This document shows positions 11,773 through 21,723 of a stretch of 34,200 bases of DNA, in pieces. Under the pieces are notes generated by a model that saw nothing but the letters and a program-made list of their open reading frames with translations, had not been told where the DNA came from and did no database searches. The position numbers and the translations under genes were made by a program. The DNA is from Clostridia bacterium (GTDB taxonomy: Bacteria; Bacillota; DSM-521; Neomoorellales; Neomoorellaceae). The stretch is from the NCBI GenBank assembly GCA_030445865.1, contig JASUSV010000016.1, forward strand, positions 1-34,200, in the 5' to 3' direction. Numbering within the stretch: the stretch's first letter is position 1; each line of letters opens with the position of its first letter.

Positions 11773-12585
11773 TCAAACCGGCCCCTTTAATATAAATCTT
11801 TCCAGGGCCTCGGCCACGCCCCCATCGTTGTTGGTACCGGTAACGTAAACAGCCGCCGCCTTAACTTCCTCAGGCGCATTGCCCATAGCCACCGCCAGGC
11901 CGGCATACTGAAACATCTCCAGGTCGTTAAAACTGTCGCCGATGGCCATAATCTCCTCCCTGGCCACCCTCAGATACCGGGCAACCGCCTCCAGGCCCCG
12001 GGCTTTATTGGCCTCTGGATGGACGAACTCTAAATAATAAGGGAAGGAACGGGTCATATGAACCTGTCCACCGAATTCCCGGCGGCAGTCGGCTTCCAGG
12101 GCATTTAATTTGTCGGGATCTTCCATAACTAAGATTTTAATCGGCTCGCGGTCCCCAACAAACTGCAGCATATCGGGAGCGATCTGAAAAGGTACCCGGT
12201 TTTTGCGAGTATATTCCCTTAAGGCAGGGCTGTCTTCCTCGGTGCATAGAAAATCGTCCAGGTAGACATTGAAGGGAAAGCCGTAGGATTTTATTTTCCG
12301 GATTATCCTCCGGGCCAGGTCAGGACTCAAGAAGCGAGCATAAAGAACTTCGCCGGTGCCGGAATTTTTCACCAGAGCCCCCTGGTAGGTAATTAAGGGC
12401 AAATTTAGCCCCAGCTCCCGGGCAAAGGGGAGGGCGGCACAAAACATGCGACCGGTTGCTAGGGTGACTTCTACCCCGGCGGCGCGCGTAGCCCGAATGG
12501 CTTCCCGGGAGCGCCCGGATATGCGAGTATCATCGTCCAGGAGGGTGCCGTCAAGATCTATGGCCACCAACTTAATCTCGGGCAT
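11773..12585 (-). CDS. Cof-type HAD-IIB family hydrolase
   Basis: Predicted cytosolic sugar-phosphate or nucleotide phosphatase, 270 residues. The HAD motifs are clear: motif I DLDGTLLDDD at about residues 9-18, motif II with the Thr of LATGR, a class IIB cap in the middle, and motif III/IV in GDSFNDLEMF. The substrate cannot be read from sequence. Start choice: the ATG at 12585 has GGGGGGA 6 nt upstream and gives a normal N-terminus; a frame reaching 12747 overlaps uvrC. The retained start still overlaps the uvrC end by 14 nt, suggesting coupling. Confidence 0.9.
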   Translation of the reverse strand: MPEIKLVAIDLDGTLLDDDTRISGRSREAIRATRAAGVEVTLATGRMFCAALPFARELGLNLPLITYQGALVKNSGTGEVLYARFLSPDLARRIIRKIKSYGFPFNVYLDDFLCTEEDSPALREYTRKNRVPFQIAPDMLQFVGDREPIKILVMEDPDKLNALEADCRREFGGQVHMTRSFPYYLEFVHPEANKARGLEAVARYLRVAREEIMAIGDSFNDLEMFQYAGLAVAMGNAPEEVKAAAVYVTGTNNDGGVAEALERFILKGPV

Positions 12586-14392
12586 CAACAGTCCCCCCAA
12601 AGTAGCGCAGTATCTCTCCTGCCGCCCGGCGGTCCATCCCTTTAACCTTAAGCAAATCTTCCAGGCTGGCCCGGCGTATCCCTTCCAGCGAACCGAAGTG
12701 CTGGAGCAGGGCCCGCTTGCGTTTGGGACCGATGCCGGGGATTTCATCTAAAATCGAGCGGTAGGCCGTTTTAGCCCGGATCTGGCGGTGGTAAGTGACG
12801 GCAAAACGGTGAACTTCATCCCTTAGATGTTGTAATAACCTTAACGCCCGGCTGTCGCGCGGCAGGGCCAGGGGAACCGGGTTATCCGGGCTAAAGAGCA
12901 GTTCCTCTTCTTTGGCCAGGCTAAAAGTAGGGATGCCCCCTACTCCCAAAGTGAGCATAATTTCCCTGGCGGCATTGAGTTGCCCCCGCCCGCCGTCAAT
13001 TAAGACCAGGTCGGGGAGATCACCAAAGCGTTCGTCCCCCAGGCGCCGGAAACGCCTAGCCAGGACTTCCCGCAAGGCCGCATAATCGTCGGCGCCGGCT
13101 ACTGTCTTAATCCGGAAACGGCGGTAAGCGCCGGGCTGAGGCCGGCCATCGACAAATACGGCCATGGCCCCCACCTGTTCGCTCCCCTGGATGTGGGAGA
13201 TGTCGTAGGCCTCCATGCGCCGCGGCAGTTTTTCGAGGCCCAGAAATTGTTGCAGTTCCATAAGGGCGGCCTCGCCGGCGGCGGCCTGTAACTGCCGGGC
13301 CAGCCGGTGCTCGGACAAAATCTGGGCGGCGTTAGCCGCAACCATCTTTATCAATTTTAACTTTCCCCCCCGCCGCGGCACTTTAAGCTGCACCTTCCTG
13401 CCCAGTTTTTGGCTCAGCCATTGCCGGATTACTTCGCTGTCTTCCGGCGGGTACTCAAGCAAAATTTCCGCCGGTATTTCCATTTTATTACTATAATATT
13501 GCTTTACAAAAGCAGCCATGATTTCTTCCTGGGATTGATCGGCAGCCCCATCAAGGAAAAAATGCTCGCTGCCGATCACTTTGCCATCGCGGACAAAGAA
13601 GATCATCCCTACCGCTTCGTCACCCTCCCGGGCCACCGCCAGGGCATCGCGGTCGCCGCCGTCGGTACTCGCTACCCGCTGCTCCGCCAGGACATCGGTA
13701 ATGGCCTGGAGCTGATCCCTTAAAATGGCCGCTCGCTCAAATTCCAGCCTGGCCGCCGCCTCGTTCATCTGCCTTTTTATTTCTTTTACCAGATCATCCT
13801 GCTTTCCTTCCATGAAGAGGAGTAGCGCCTCCACCGCACGGCGGTATTCCTCCGGGTTTACCTTGCCGGTACAGGGCGCCGGGCAGCGCCTTATGTGAGC
13901 GTTTAAGCAGGGGCGGCTTTTGGGCTGTAAAGGCGTCTCGCGGCAGGTACGAACCGGGAAAAGGGCGCGTAAAAGCTTCAGGGTTTCTTTCAGGGCGCTT
14001 ACCCGGGTATAAGGGCCAAAATAGCGCGAGCCGTCCTGCAACGGCTGGCGCGTTACCTGGATGCGGGGAAACTCCTCTTGCACGGTAACCTTCAAGTAAG
14101 GATAGCTTTTATCGTCTTTAAGGTTGATGTTATAGTAAGGCCGGTGCCTTTTTATCAAGTTGCATTCCAAGACCAGGGCTTCGACTTCGGAATCGGTCAG
14201 GATATATTCCAGGTCGGCAACACGCCGCACCATGGCCTCGGTGCGCGGCGGGTGCTGGCCGTGAAAATACGAGCGCACGCGGTTTTTAAGGGAGGCCGCC
14301 TTTCCTACGTATATAATCTTACCCTGGTCATCCTTCATAAGATAGACGCCGGGATGATCGGGTAGATGCTCTAATTTTTCCTCTATATTCAT
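12572..14392 (-). CDS. uvrC: Excinuclease ABC subunit C
   Basis: Dual-incision nuclease of nucleotide excision repair, acting on UvrB-DNA complexes. The 606-residue protein has an N-terminal GIY-YIG domain (HPGVYLMKDD to YVGKAASLKNRVRSYF, residues 13-43) and a Cys-rich stretch (CRETPLQPKSRPCLNAHIRRCPAPC). A UvrBC-interacting UVR motif lies near 195-230, the RNase H-like endonuclease domain includes DLVLIDGGRGQLNAA, and C-terminal helix-hairpin-helix repeats include IPGIGPKRKRALLQHFGS. It heads the uvrC-rpoN transcription unit and is separated from uvrA by the RND genes. Confidence 0.96.
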   Translation of the reverse strand: MNIEEKLEHLPDHPGVYLMKDDQGKIIYVGKAASLKNRVRSYFHGQHPPRTEAMVRRVADLEYILTDSEVEALVLECNLIKRHRPYYNINLKDDKSYPYLKVTVQEEFPRIQVTRQPLQDGSRYFGPYTRVSALKETLKLLRALFPVRTCRETPLQPKSRPCLNAHIRRCPAPCTGKVNPEEYRRAVEALLLFMEGKQDDLVKEIKRQMNEAAARLEFERAAILRDQLQAITDVLAEQRVASTDGGDRDALAVAREGDEAVGMIFFVRDGKVIGSEHFFLDGAADQSQEEIMAAFVKQYYSNKMEIPAEILLEYPPEDSEVIRQWLSQKLGRKVQLKVPRRGGKLKLIKMVAANAAQILSEHRLARQLQAAAGEAALMELQQFLGLEKLPRRMEAYDISHIQGSEQVGAMAVFVDGRPQPGAYRRFRIKTVAGADDYAALREVLARRFRRLGDERFGDLPDLVLIDGGRGQLNAAREIMLTLGVGGIPTFSLAKEEELLFSPDNPVPLALPRDSRALRLLQHLRDEVHRFAVTYHRQIRAKTAYRSILDEIPGIGPKRKRALLQHFGSLEGIRRASLEDLLKVKGMDRRAAGEILRYFGGTVDARD

Positions 14393-14412
14393 AATCGCCT
14401 CGCTCCCTGCTA

Positions 14413-14418
14413 ATTATA
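14413..14418 (-). promoter_or_regulatory. Possible -10 box of the uvrC promoter
   Basis: A perfect TATAAT on the minus strand 21 nt before the uvrC ATG, after the RND terminator. No good -35 is seen at 16-18 nt, so the call rests on the -10 and the need for a promoter after the terminator. No Bacillus-type LexA box (CGAAC-N4-GTTCG) is visible. Confidence 0.35.
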
Positions 14419-14463
14419 AGTTTAACACAAAATCTCTCCGGGGCGTATATCTCCATCCCATTC

Positions 14464-14493
14464 AAAAAGCCGGGGCAGCAATTACCCCGGCTT
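14464..14493 (-). terminator. Intrinsic terminator of the RND efflux operon
   Basis: Downstream of the pump gene the minus strand forms AAGCCGGGG-N9-CCCCGGCTT (14493-14467) followed by TTT, a 9-bp GC-rich stem with a U tract. It isolates the efflux operon from uvrC. Confidence 0.85.
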
Positions 14494-14520
14494 TAGCGAG
14501 CGAATTATACCGCCGCCTCT

Positions 14521-17500
14521 TTAAACTTCTACCCTTACACCGTCCGTGGAACCCCGCCTGCGCCTCAAAATGCGGTCCCGGACATCCTCTAATACGGTGT
14601 AAATTACCGGGACGACTACCAGGGTCAGGACCGTTGAGGTGAGCAGGCCGCCGATTACCGCCGTAGCCATAGGCGACTGCAATTCCGCGCCCTCGCCGAT
14701 GCCGATGGCAATGGGCAGCATGGCCAGGATGGTCGTCAGAGCGGTCATAAGGATGGGCTGCAGCCTCACCTTACCCGCGGCCACGATGGCCTCAAGGCGC
14801 GGTATGCCGCGCTGCCGCAAAATATTGATAAAGTCCACAAGGACGATGGCGTTGGCCAGCACGATGCCGGTCAACATGATTACCCCGATAAAAGCGGTAA
14901 TGCCAAAGTGCCGCCCTGTAATCAAGAGCGCCAGCACCACCCCGATTAAGGAGAGGGGGATGGCGAACATAATGACAAAAGGATAAAGCAGGGATTCAAA
15001 TTGGGCAGCCATAATCATATAGACAAGCAGGATGGCGACGATGAGTACAAAACTTAGATCGCCAAATGTTTCCATCATCTGCTGGGTTTCGCCGGTATAA
15101 TCAATATAATAGCCGGACGGCAGTTTCATATCTGCCAGCTTCTGCCGTATATCCCCCATGACTTCGCCTAAAGGCCGCCCCTGCAGGTCGGCCGTCACGC
15201 TGGCAACCCGGTCCTGGTTGTAACGTTCAATGGTGCTGGGCGTAGTCCCCAGGCGCAGCCGGGCCACTTCTTTTAAAGGCACCTGTACGCCTGTAGGAGC
15301 CGGTACAGTTAGATTCTCCAGGTCACTCAGGTTCTGCCGGCTGGCCTCTTCCAGCCGCACGCGAAGGTCGTACTCGTCGCCGCCGACCCGGTAGCGGGTG
15401 GCCACCTTGCCCTGGATGGCCGCCGCCACCGTGTTGCCGATCTGAACAGCGCCCAGGTTGTAAAAGGCCGCGCGCTCGCGGTCTACCACCACTTCTACCT
15501 GGGGCCGGCCTTCTTCCAGGGAGCTCTTAACCGAAACCGCCCCCGGAACGGTTTCCACCCGCTTTTTAACTTCGGCTGCCAGCTGTTCCAATACCTTGAA
15601 GTCCTCGCCGTGGATGTCTATCTGGACCGGGGCCCCGCTTATACCATGCCTCATGAAGGAAGCTGCCGCTACGGTAATTTCCGCTCCCGGTATGTGGGCC
15701 ACCTCTTTACGGATGGCCGCAGCCACTTCGGCGGCGCTGCGCTTGCGGGCATTGAGGTCAACCAGGGTGACCTGGATATTGGCCGCCTCCGGCGTTTCCC
15801 CTCCCAAAAAAGAGGCCGTACCACCGGAGCTACCTATTTCCAGATAAATGTCCTTTACTTCCGGTTGCCTTTGGATTATTTCAACTACCCGGTCGGCCAC
15901 CCGGGAGGTTTCCTCCAGTACGGTTCCCTTAGCCAGATTAATGCTGACCGTTAATTCCCCCTGGTCGGAAGCCGGAAAAAATTCAAAACCGACCAGAGGC
16001 AACAAAAGCAGGCTCAGGATGAAAATAATCACCGCCGCCGCCAGGACCAGCTGCCGCCGGCCCAGGGACCAGCGCAAAAAGCGGCCGTAAGCCTCGCTTA
16101 GACGGTCGAACCACTGCCCGGACATGAGCTTCTGCCAAGTATTCCGCGGGTTTACAATCTCCCCCGGGAGCCTACCGGCAAACACCTTGGAGGCCAGCAT
16201 GGGCGTAACCGAAAGGGCGACAGCCAGCGAAGCCATTAAAGCGCTGAAGACCGTCAAGGCCATGGGAGTAAAAATCTGGGAAGCCAGCCCCTGGGCAAAA
16301 CTTATGGGCAGGAATACGGCCACCGTAGTTAAAGTTGAGGCCACAACCGCATTGGTTACTTCGCCGGCACCGAAGGCCGCCGCCTCGCTGGCCTCCATGC
16401 CCTCCTGGCGGTGGCGGTAAATATTATCCAGCACCACAATGGCGTCGTCGACCATGCGCCCAATACCGAGAGAAAGGCCGCCCAGGGTGATCAGGTTGAG
16501 GGTCATATGGCCAAAATACATCAAGACGAAGGTAGAAATTAAGGAAATGGGGATGGTTATCCCGATTATAAGGGTACTGCGCAGGTTGCGCAAAAAGATG
16601 AAAATAATGAGCATGGCCAGTATGCTTCCCAGGATAATATCCTGGTATATACTGTTAATCGATTTCTGAATAAAGTCTGCCTGATCTAAAACCGTCTCGA
16701 TGACCACGCCCGGAGGTAGCTCGCTCTTTAATTCTTTTAAAGCCTTCTTCACTTCCCGCGACACGGCCACCGTATTGGCGGTGGTCTGTTTCTGGATCGA
16801 CAGGCCAATGGAGGGCTGGCCGTTAAAGAGGGCGAAGCTCGTCCGGTCGGCATGGTAATCGCGAACATCGGCAATTTCGCCCAGGCGAACCGTCCCCCCG
16901 GTCGGCAAGGCCAGCGCTACCTGGCGTATATCATCTAGACTCTTGAACTCGCCGGTCACGCGGATAAGCAGGTCGCGGCGCGCATCCTCGAGTTTTCCGC
17001 CGGAAAAGGTGAGGTTCTCCGACTGCAGGGCCTGCACGACCTGGAGCAACGAGAGGTTAAAGGCGTGCAGGCGCTCCGGCTTAAATATAACCTGGATCTC
17101 CCGCTTCAGGCCGCCCTGCACGCTAACCGAAGCCACGCCTTCCAGCCGCTCCAGGCGGTTTTTAACCGTGTTCTCGGCCAAATCTTTAAGCCGTTGCTCG
17201 TCCATATCGCCGTGCATGGCCAGGGTAATAATAGGGAACATATTGGGATCCATTTTAAGCACCATGGGCTTCTCCGCCGCATCCGGCAGGTAAGCCTCGG
17301 CGAGGTCGACCTTCTCCCGCATGTCCAGGGCGGCGAAGTCCATGTCCGTGCCCCATTCAAACTCCAGCATGACAACCGAGGACCCGGTCATGCTCATAGA
17401 GCGGATATTTTTGACGTTCTGCACCCTGCCCAGCACATCCTCAAGCGGCCGGGTCACCGTTTTTTCTATTTCTTCGGGCCCGGCTCCGGGATAGCTCGTA

Positions 17501-17643
17501 ATGACCGCCGCCATGGGCAGTTCCAGTTCGGGCAGGAGGTCGATCCGGAGGCGGGTAAGAGATACGATACCTAATAAGATAACCACCAGGACGGCCATGG
17601 TAACCGCAACAGGCCGTCTAACTACAAATCGCGACCAGTTCAT
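14521..17643 (-). CDS. RND-family efflux permease (AcrB/SwrC type)
   Basis: Proton-driven exporter of the hydrophobe/amphiphile efflux RND family, 1040 residues. Visible are the N-terminal membrane helix (MAVLVVILLGIVSLTRLRIDLLPELELP), a large extracytoplasmic loop, the TM block with proton-relay Asp-Asp in GRMVDDAIVVLDN (about 400-412), a second loop after about 555, and the C-terminal TM block containing GIVLANAIVLVDF. In Gram-positive bacteria such pumps (SwrC/YerP) export surfactants, fatty acids or drugs; the substrate here is unknown. Its ATG overlaps the adaptor stop (ATGA), so the two are coupled. No outer-membrane channel gene is present, as expected for a monoderm. Confidence 0.93.
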   Translation of the reverse strand: MNWSRFVVRRPVAVTMAVLVVILLGIVSLTRLRIDLLPELELPMAAVITSYPGAGPEEIEKTVTRPLEDVLGRVQNVKNIRSMSMTGSSVVMLEFEWGTDMDFAALDMREKVDLAEAYLPDAAEKPMVLKMDPNMFPIITLAMHGDMDEQRLKDLAENTVKNRLERLEGVASVSVQGGLKREIQVIFKPERLHAFNLSLLQVVQALQSENLTFSGGKLEDARRDLLIRVTGEFKSLDDIRQVALALPTGGTVRLGEIADVRDYHADRTSFALFNGQPSIGLSIQKQTTANTVAVSREVKKALKELKSELPPGVVIETVLDQADFIQKSINSIYQDIILGSILAMLIIFIFLRNLRSTLIIGITIPISLISTFVLMYFGHMTLNLITLGGLSLGIGRMVDDAIVVLDNIYRHRQEGMEASEAAAFGAGEVTNAVVASTLTTVAVFLPISFAQGLASQIFTPMALTVFSALMASLAVALSVTPMLASKVFAGRLPGEIVNPRNTWQKLMSGQWFDRLSEAYGRFLRWSLGRRQLVLAAAVIIFILSLLLLPLVGFEFFPASDQGELTVSINLAKGTVLEETSRVADRVVEIIQRQPEVKDIYLEIGSSGGTASFLGGETPEAANIQVTLVDLNARKRSAAEVAAAIRKEVAHIPGAEITVAAASFMRHGISGAPVQIDIHGEDFKVLEQLAAEVKKRVETVPGAVSVKSSLEEGRPQVEVVVDRERAAFYNLGAVQIGNTVAAAIQGKVATRYRVGGDEYDLRVRLEEASRQNLSDLENLTVPAPTGVQVPLKEVARLRLGTTPSTIERYNQDRVASVTADLQGRPLGEVMGDIRQKLADMKLPSGYYIDYTGETQQMMETFGDLSFVLIVAILLVYMIMAAQFESLLYPFVIMFAIPLSLIGVVLALLITGRHFGITAFIGVIMLTGIVLANAIVLVDFINILRQRGIPRLEAIVAAGKVRLQPILMTALTTILAMLPIAIGIGEGAELQSPMATAVIGGLLTSTVLTLVVVPVIYTVLEDVRDRILRRRRGSTDGVRVEV

Positions 17644-18782
17644 GGCTTCTGGCCCCCAGTCCGAACCTCCACCCTCCGGCCTTCCTCCAAGAATTCCTGG
17701 CCCTTAACGACGATTTCCTCTCCTTCTTTTAACCCGGAGCGAATCTCTACCCTTTCAGTATCGCTCAAGCCCGGCTCTACTACCCTGGCGGCCGCCCTGC
17801 CTTCACGAACGAGAAAGACCAGATTCTGGCCGCCGCGGTTTATGACCGCCTGTTTGGGTATAACCAGCACATTTTTAGCCTGGGCGCCGGTGAAGGTAAC
17901 CCTGGCGGTCATGCCGGGCTTGATTACGCCGTTGGGATTAGGAATTTCTATTTTAACGGTATAAGTCTTAAGCCTGGGGTCTGCCGCCGGGCTGATATTG
18001 GTCACTTTACCTTTAAATTTCCCGGATGCAGCTGTAGGCACCTCAACGCTTACTTCCTGGCCTACTCTCAGGTAATTTATATCTTTTTCGGTAATTCCCA
18101 GAGTGACTATCACGCTGCTTAAATCGACAATGGTTAATAACGGCCCCTGGGCCATCTCGCCGGGATCCACCATGCGGGCCGTAATCACGCCGCTGAGAGG
18201 GGACTTCACCCGGGTGTTATCCAGGGCTACCCGGGCCTGCTCGACGCTGGCCGCCGTACTTTCTACCTGGACCTGGGCTACTTCCAGGCCCACTTTAGCG
18301 ACCTCGCAGGCCGTCTTGGCCTGGTCGAGCTGCTGTTCAGGCACAGCCCCGGCTTCAAAAAGCGCCTGGGTGCGCTCCAAACTTTTACGGGCGTTGTCGT
18401 AATTGGCCTGGGCCTGCTGCACGTTAACCCTGGCCTGGGCGGCCAGGGCTTCGGCCTGGCGCAGCCGGGCCAGAATATCGCGGTCGTCCAGGCGTACCAG
18501 CACCTGGCCCTCCGTAACTTTATCGCCTATATCTACTGCCACCTCGGCAACCTTACCGGGCACCTGGGCGACAAGATTTACTTCCGCCTTGGGTGCAACT
18601 GTGCCGCTAACTATCACCGGCGAGGCAATATCACCGCGCGCAACCCGGGCCAACTCCACCGGCACCACGGCCTCCTGGGCCTGCCCGGCGGCGGGATTGC
18701 GACGGCCGCAGCCGCCTGAAAGCATAATAAGTACTCCTGCTAAAAGCAGGGACAGGGCTATAGTAGGCTTCAACCCCCGCAT
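17640..18782 (-). CDS. RND efflux periplasmic adaptor (membrane fusion lipoprotein)
   Basis: HlyD/AcrA-type membrane fusion protein, 380 residues. It has a signal peptide with a plausible lipobox ending in Cys25 (SGGC), so it is probably lipid-anchored outside the membrane. Then follow the first half of a barrel-sandwich (PGKVAEVAVDIGDKVTEGQ), a coiled-coil hairpin at about 105-185 rich in Ala/Gln, the second lipoyl half (VKSPLSGVITARMVDPGEM), beta-barrel, and a membrane-proximal domain (VIPKQAVINRGGQNLVFLV). The start ATG has GGAGGGG 5 nt upstream. It is first in a two-gene operon with the pump. Confidence 0.93.
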   Translation of the reverse strand: MRGLKPTIALSLLLAGVLIMLSGGCGRRNPAAGQAQEAVVPVELARVARGDIASPVIVSGTVAPKAEVNLVAQVPGKVAEVAVDIGDKVTEGQVLVRLDDRDILARLRQAEALAAQARVNVQQAQANYDNARKSLERTQALFEAGAVPEQQLDQAKTACEVAKVGLEVAQVQVESTAASVEQARVALDNTRVKSPLSGVITARMVDPGEMAQGPLLTIVDLSSVIVTLGITEKDINYLRVGQEVSVEVPTAASGKFKGKVTNISPAADPRLKTYTVKIEIPNPNGVIKPGMTARVTFTGAQAKNVLVIPKQAVINRGGQNLVFLVREGRAAARVVEPGLSDTERVEIRSGLKEGEEIVVKGQEFLEEGRRVEVRTGGQKP

Positions 18783-18799
18783 TTCTTCCCCTCCAATTA

Positions 18800-18823
18800 A
18801 ACTGACCGGACGTTCGGTCGGTT
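18800..18823 (-). promoter_or_regulatory. TetR-type palindromic operator upstream of the efflux operon
   Basis: The plus strand reads AACTGACCG-GACGTT-CGGTCGGTT: arms match at 8 of 9 positions and the centre contains ACGT. It starts 12 nt beyond the -10 box, overlapping the expected early transcribed region, so a bound repressor would block initiation or elongation. ACCGACCG-type palindromes are typical of TetR/AcrR repressors. No such regulator gene is in this window. Confidence 0.7.
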
Positions 18824-18835
18824 AAACACATAACG

Positions 18836-18864
18836 ATTATATCCTCCCGCCCTATCGGTGTCAA
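18836..18864 (-). promoter_or_regulatory. Consensus sigma-A promoter of the efflux operon
   Basis: Perfect TTGACA (18864-18859), 17-nt spacer, perfect TATAAT (18841-18836) on the minus strand, beginning 9 nt past the uvrA stop codon. Such a strong promoter followed by an operator suggests tight repression and high induced expression. Confidence 0.88.
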
Positions 18865-18873
18865 TGCAACCTC

Positions 18874-21723
18874 CTACCCCAGAGCCGCCAGTCCGCCCTT
18901 CCTGCCGCGCTCCAGGACGGGGCGCAAATACTGGCCGGTATAAGATTCCTTAACCTTGCATACCTCTTCCGGCGTGCCGGCAGCCACCACATACCCGCCC
19001 CGGTCGCCACCTTCCGGCCCCAGGTCGATAATGTAGTCGGCAGATTTGATTACATCTAGATTGTGCTCGATGACGATGACGGTGTTACCCGCATCCACCA
19101 GCCGCTGCAATACGGCCAGGAGGCGCTGGATGTCGGCCATATGCAGGCCCGTAGTGGGCTCATCGAGTATATAAAGCGTGCGGCCGTTGCTGCGGCGGGC
19201 CAGTTCGGTAGCCAGCTTCACCCGCTGCGCCTCGCCGCCGGAAAGGGTGGTCGCCGGCTGGCCGAGCTGGATGTAGCCCAGGCCGACATCCTGGAGCGTC
19301 GCCAGTTTACGGTAAATGCGGGGAATGCGGGCGAAAAACTCCACCGCCTCGTCTACCGTCATAGCCAGCACATCGGCAATGGACTTCCCTTTATACTCTA
19401 CCTCCAGAGTTTCGCGGTTATAACGCTTTCCCTTGCATACTTCGCAGGGCACGTAAACATCCGGCAGAAAGTGCATCTCGATTTTAATAATACCGTCGCC
19501 GCTGCAGGCTTCGCATCGGCCGCCCTTAACGTTAAAGCTGAAACGACCCGGCCGGTAACCGCGGGCCCTGGCTTCCGGCGTAGAGGCAAAAAGCTGGCGA
19601 ATGTCGTCGAAGACGCCGGTGTAGGTGGCCGGGTTGGACCGCGGCGTGCGGCCGATGGGGGACTGGTCTACTTCAATGACTTTCTCTAGGTGTTCGCTTC
19701 CCCTGATCTCCCGGTGGGCGCCCGGCTGGGTGCGGGCGCCGTTGAGCTTCTGGGCCAGGGCGCGGTAGAGGATCTCGTTGACCAGCGTACTTTTGCCCGA
19801 CCCGGAAACGCCGGTAACGCAAATAAAGGTGCCTAGCGGGAAGCGCACATCGATATTTTTTAAGTTATGCTCGGAAGCGCCCAGGACTTCTAGCCACTGG
19901 CCGTTGCCCGGACGCCGGGAATCCGGTACCGGGATGGTAAGCTGCCCGCTTAAATATTGCCCGGTCAGCGACTGGGGCACGCGCATGACTTGGGAGGGCG
20001 TACCGGCAGCCACCACCCGGCCGCCGTTGGCTCCGGCGCCGGGGCCGATATCGATGATGTAATCAGCTGCCCGCATAGTCTCCTCGTCATGCTCCACCAC
20101 GATTACCGTATTGCCCAGGTCGCGGAGGTGTTTAAGGGTTTTAATGAGCCGGGCGTTGTCGCGCTGATGGAGGCCTATGCTGGGCTCATCCAATATATAT
20201 AGTACGCCTACCAGCTGGGAGCCGATCTGCGTGGCCAGGCGAATGCGCTGGGCCTCGCCGCCGGAAAGGGTAGCCGCCGGCCGGTCGAGGGTTAAATAGT
20301 CCAGGCCCACGTCCAACAGGAACTGCAGGCGGGCCAGGATTTCTTTTAATACCTGGCGGGCGATGAGTTCTTCTCTTTCAGTCAACCTAAGGTTGCGGAA
20401 AAAGGCCGCGGCCTGGGCCACCGAGAGGCCGGTAACTTCTTTGATGTTCCGGCCATTGACCAAGACGGCCAGGGCTTCCGGTTTAAGCCTGGCCCCGCCG
20501 CAGGCCGGGCAGGGTTTCTGGCTCATGTAGGACTCGATTTCCGAACGCGACCAATCCGACTGCGTTTCCTGGTAGCGCCGCTCAAGATTGGGGATTACCC
20601 CTTCAAAAGTCCCATACCAGCTACGCACCTGGCCAAAGCGGTTGGTATAACGGAACTTTATCTTTTCCCGCCCGCTGCCGTATAAAATAACCTTTAGATG
20701 CTCGGGGGCCAGCCGGCTTACCGGCACGTCCAGGCTGAAGCCGTAATGTTCGGCCAGGGATTCTAAAAGTTGGGAGTAGCCGTTATTGCTTTTGCTCCAG
20801 GGCAAGATGGCCCCTTCACGCAGCGTTCTGTCCTTATCGGGAATAACCAGGTCGGGATCGACTTCCATGGTCGTCCCCAGGCCTGTGCAGGCCGGACAGG
20901 CGCCGTAAGGGCTGTTGAAAGAAAAAAGGCGGGGCGTTATTTCCGGAAGACTTACTCCGCACTCAATGCAGGCAAATTTCTCGCTTAAGAGAAATTCTTC
21001 CTGGCCGACTACTTCTACTGCCACAACCCCGTCCCCCAGGCGCAAGGCCGTTTCTAAAGAATCCGCCAGGCGCCTGGCTACCCCCGGGCGGACAATTAAA
21101 CGGTCGATGATTACCTCCAAGGTATGTTTTTTATTTTTATCCAGCTTTATTTCCTCGCTTAACTCCCGTATTTCGCCGTCCACCCGCAAGCGCACGTAAC
21201 CCTGTTTGCGCAGTTCTTCCAGGAGCTGGCGGTATTCCCCCTTACGCCCCCGCACTACCGGCGCCATAATTACCAGGCGAGTCCCCTCCGGGTAACCCAT
21301 TAGCCTGTCCACCATTTGGGAAACCTCCTGGGGGCTGATGGGCCGGCCGCAGTTAGGGCAATGGGGCCGCCCGACGCGGGCAAAAAGCAGGCGCAGGTAG
21401 TCGTAAATCTCGGTTACCGTGCCGACGGTAGAACGCGGGTTGTGGCTGGCCGTCTTCTGGTCGATGGAAATGGCCGGCGACAGGCCCTCGATGTAGTCCA
21501 CATCGGGCTTATCCATCTGGCCCAAAAACTGCCGGGCGTAAGCCGAAAGGGATTCCACGTAGCGCCTCTGGCCCTCGGCATAAATGGTGTCGAAGGCCAG
21601 GGAGGATTTACCGGAACCGGAGAGTCCGGTAATTACCACCAGGCGGTCGCGCGGTATTTCGACATCGATATTCTTTAAGTTATGGGCGCGAGCCCCTTTA
21701 ACGATAATTTTGTCCTTAGACAA
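18874..21723 (-). CDS. uvrA: Excinuclease ABC subunit A
   Basis: Damage-recognition ATPase of nucleotide excision repair, 949 residues, with two ABC modules. Walker A motifs are GLSGSGKSS (residues 33-41) and [10 protein letters not shown] (about 640); signatures are [14 protein letters not shown] and [15 protein letters not shown]. Zinc-binding CxxC pairs include CPNCG, CIECG with CPACTG, CPACGG, and the C-terminal CEACSG/CEVCKG finger. The start is TTG at 21723 with GGAGGG about 6 nt upstream; it gives the standard [17 protein letters not shown] beginning. It follows uvrB after a 219-nt gap, and its stop lies just before the efflux promoter with no terminator between. Confidence 0.96.
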   Translation of the reverse strand: MSKDKIIVKGARAHNLKNIDVEIPRDRLVVITGLSGSGKSSLAFDTIYAEGQRRYVESLSAYARQFLGQMDKPDVDYIEGLSPAISIDQKTASHNPRSTVGTVTEIYDYLRLLFARVGRPHCPNCGRPISPQEVSQMVDRLMGYPEGTRLVIMAPVVRGRKGEYRQLLEELRKQGYVRLRVDGEIRELSEEIKLDKNKKHTLEVIIDRLIVRPGVARRLADSLETALRLGDGVVAVEVVGQEEFLLSEKFACIECGVSLPEITPRLFSFNSPYGACPACTGLGTTMEVDPDLVIPDKDRTLREGAILPWSKSNNGYSQLLESLAEHYGFSLDVPVSRLAPEHLKVILYGSGREKIKFRYTNRFGQVRSWYGTFEGVIPNLERRYQETQSDWSRSEIESYMSQKPCPACGGARLKPEALAVLVNGRNIKEVTGLSVAQAAAFFRNLRLTEREELIARQVLKEILARLQFLLDVGLDYLTLDRPAATLSGGEAQRIRLATQIGSQLVGVLYILDEPSIGLHQRDNARLIKTLKHLRDLGNTVIVVEHDEETMRAADYIIDIGPGAGANGGRVVAAGTPSQVMRVPQSLTGQYLSGQLTIPVPDSRRPGNGQWLEVLGASEHNLKNIDVRFPLGTFICVTGVSGSGKSTLVNEILYRALAQKLNGARTQPGAHREIRGSEHLEKVIEVDQSPIGRTPRSNPATYTGVFDDIRQLFASTPEARARGYRPGRFSFNVKGGRCEACSGDGIIKIEMHFLPDVYVPCEVCKGKRYNRETLEVEYKGKSIADVLAMTVDEAVEFFARIPRIYRKLATLQDVGLGYIQLGQPATTLSGGEAQRVKLATELARRSNGRTLYILDEPTTGLHMADIQRLLAVLQRLVDAGNTVIVIEHNLDVIKSADYIIDLGPEGGDRGGYVVAAGTPEEVCKVKESYTGQYLRPVLERGRKGGLAALG

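Noticed and set aside
12586-12747. N-terminal extension of the HAD hydrolase
   Set aside because: It lies wholly within uvrC in another frame and shows no HAD similarity; the ATG at 12585 has a good ribosome site.
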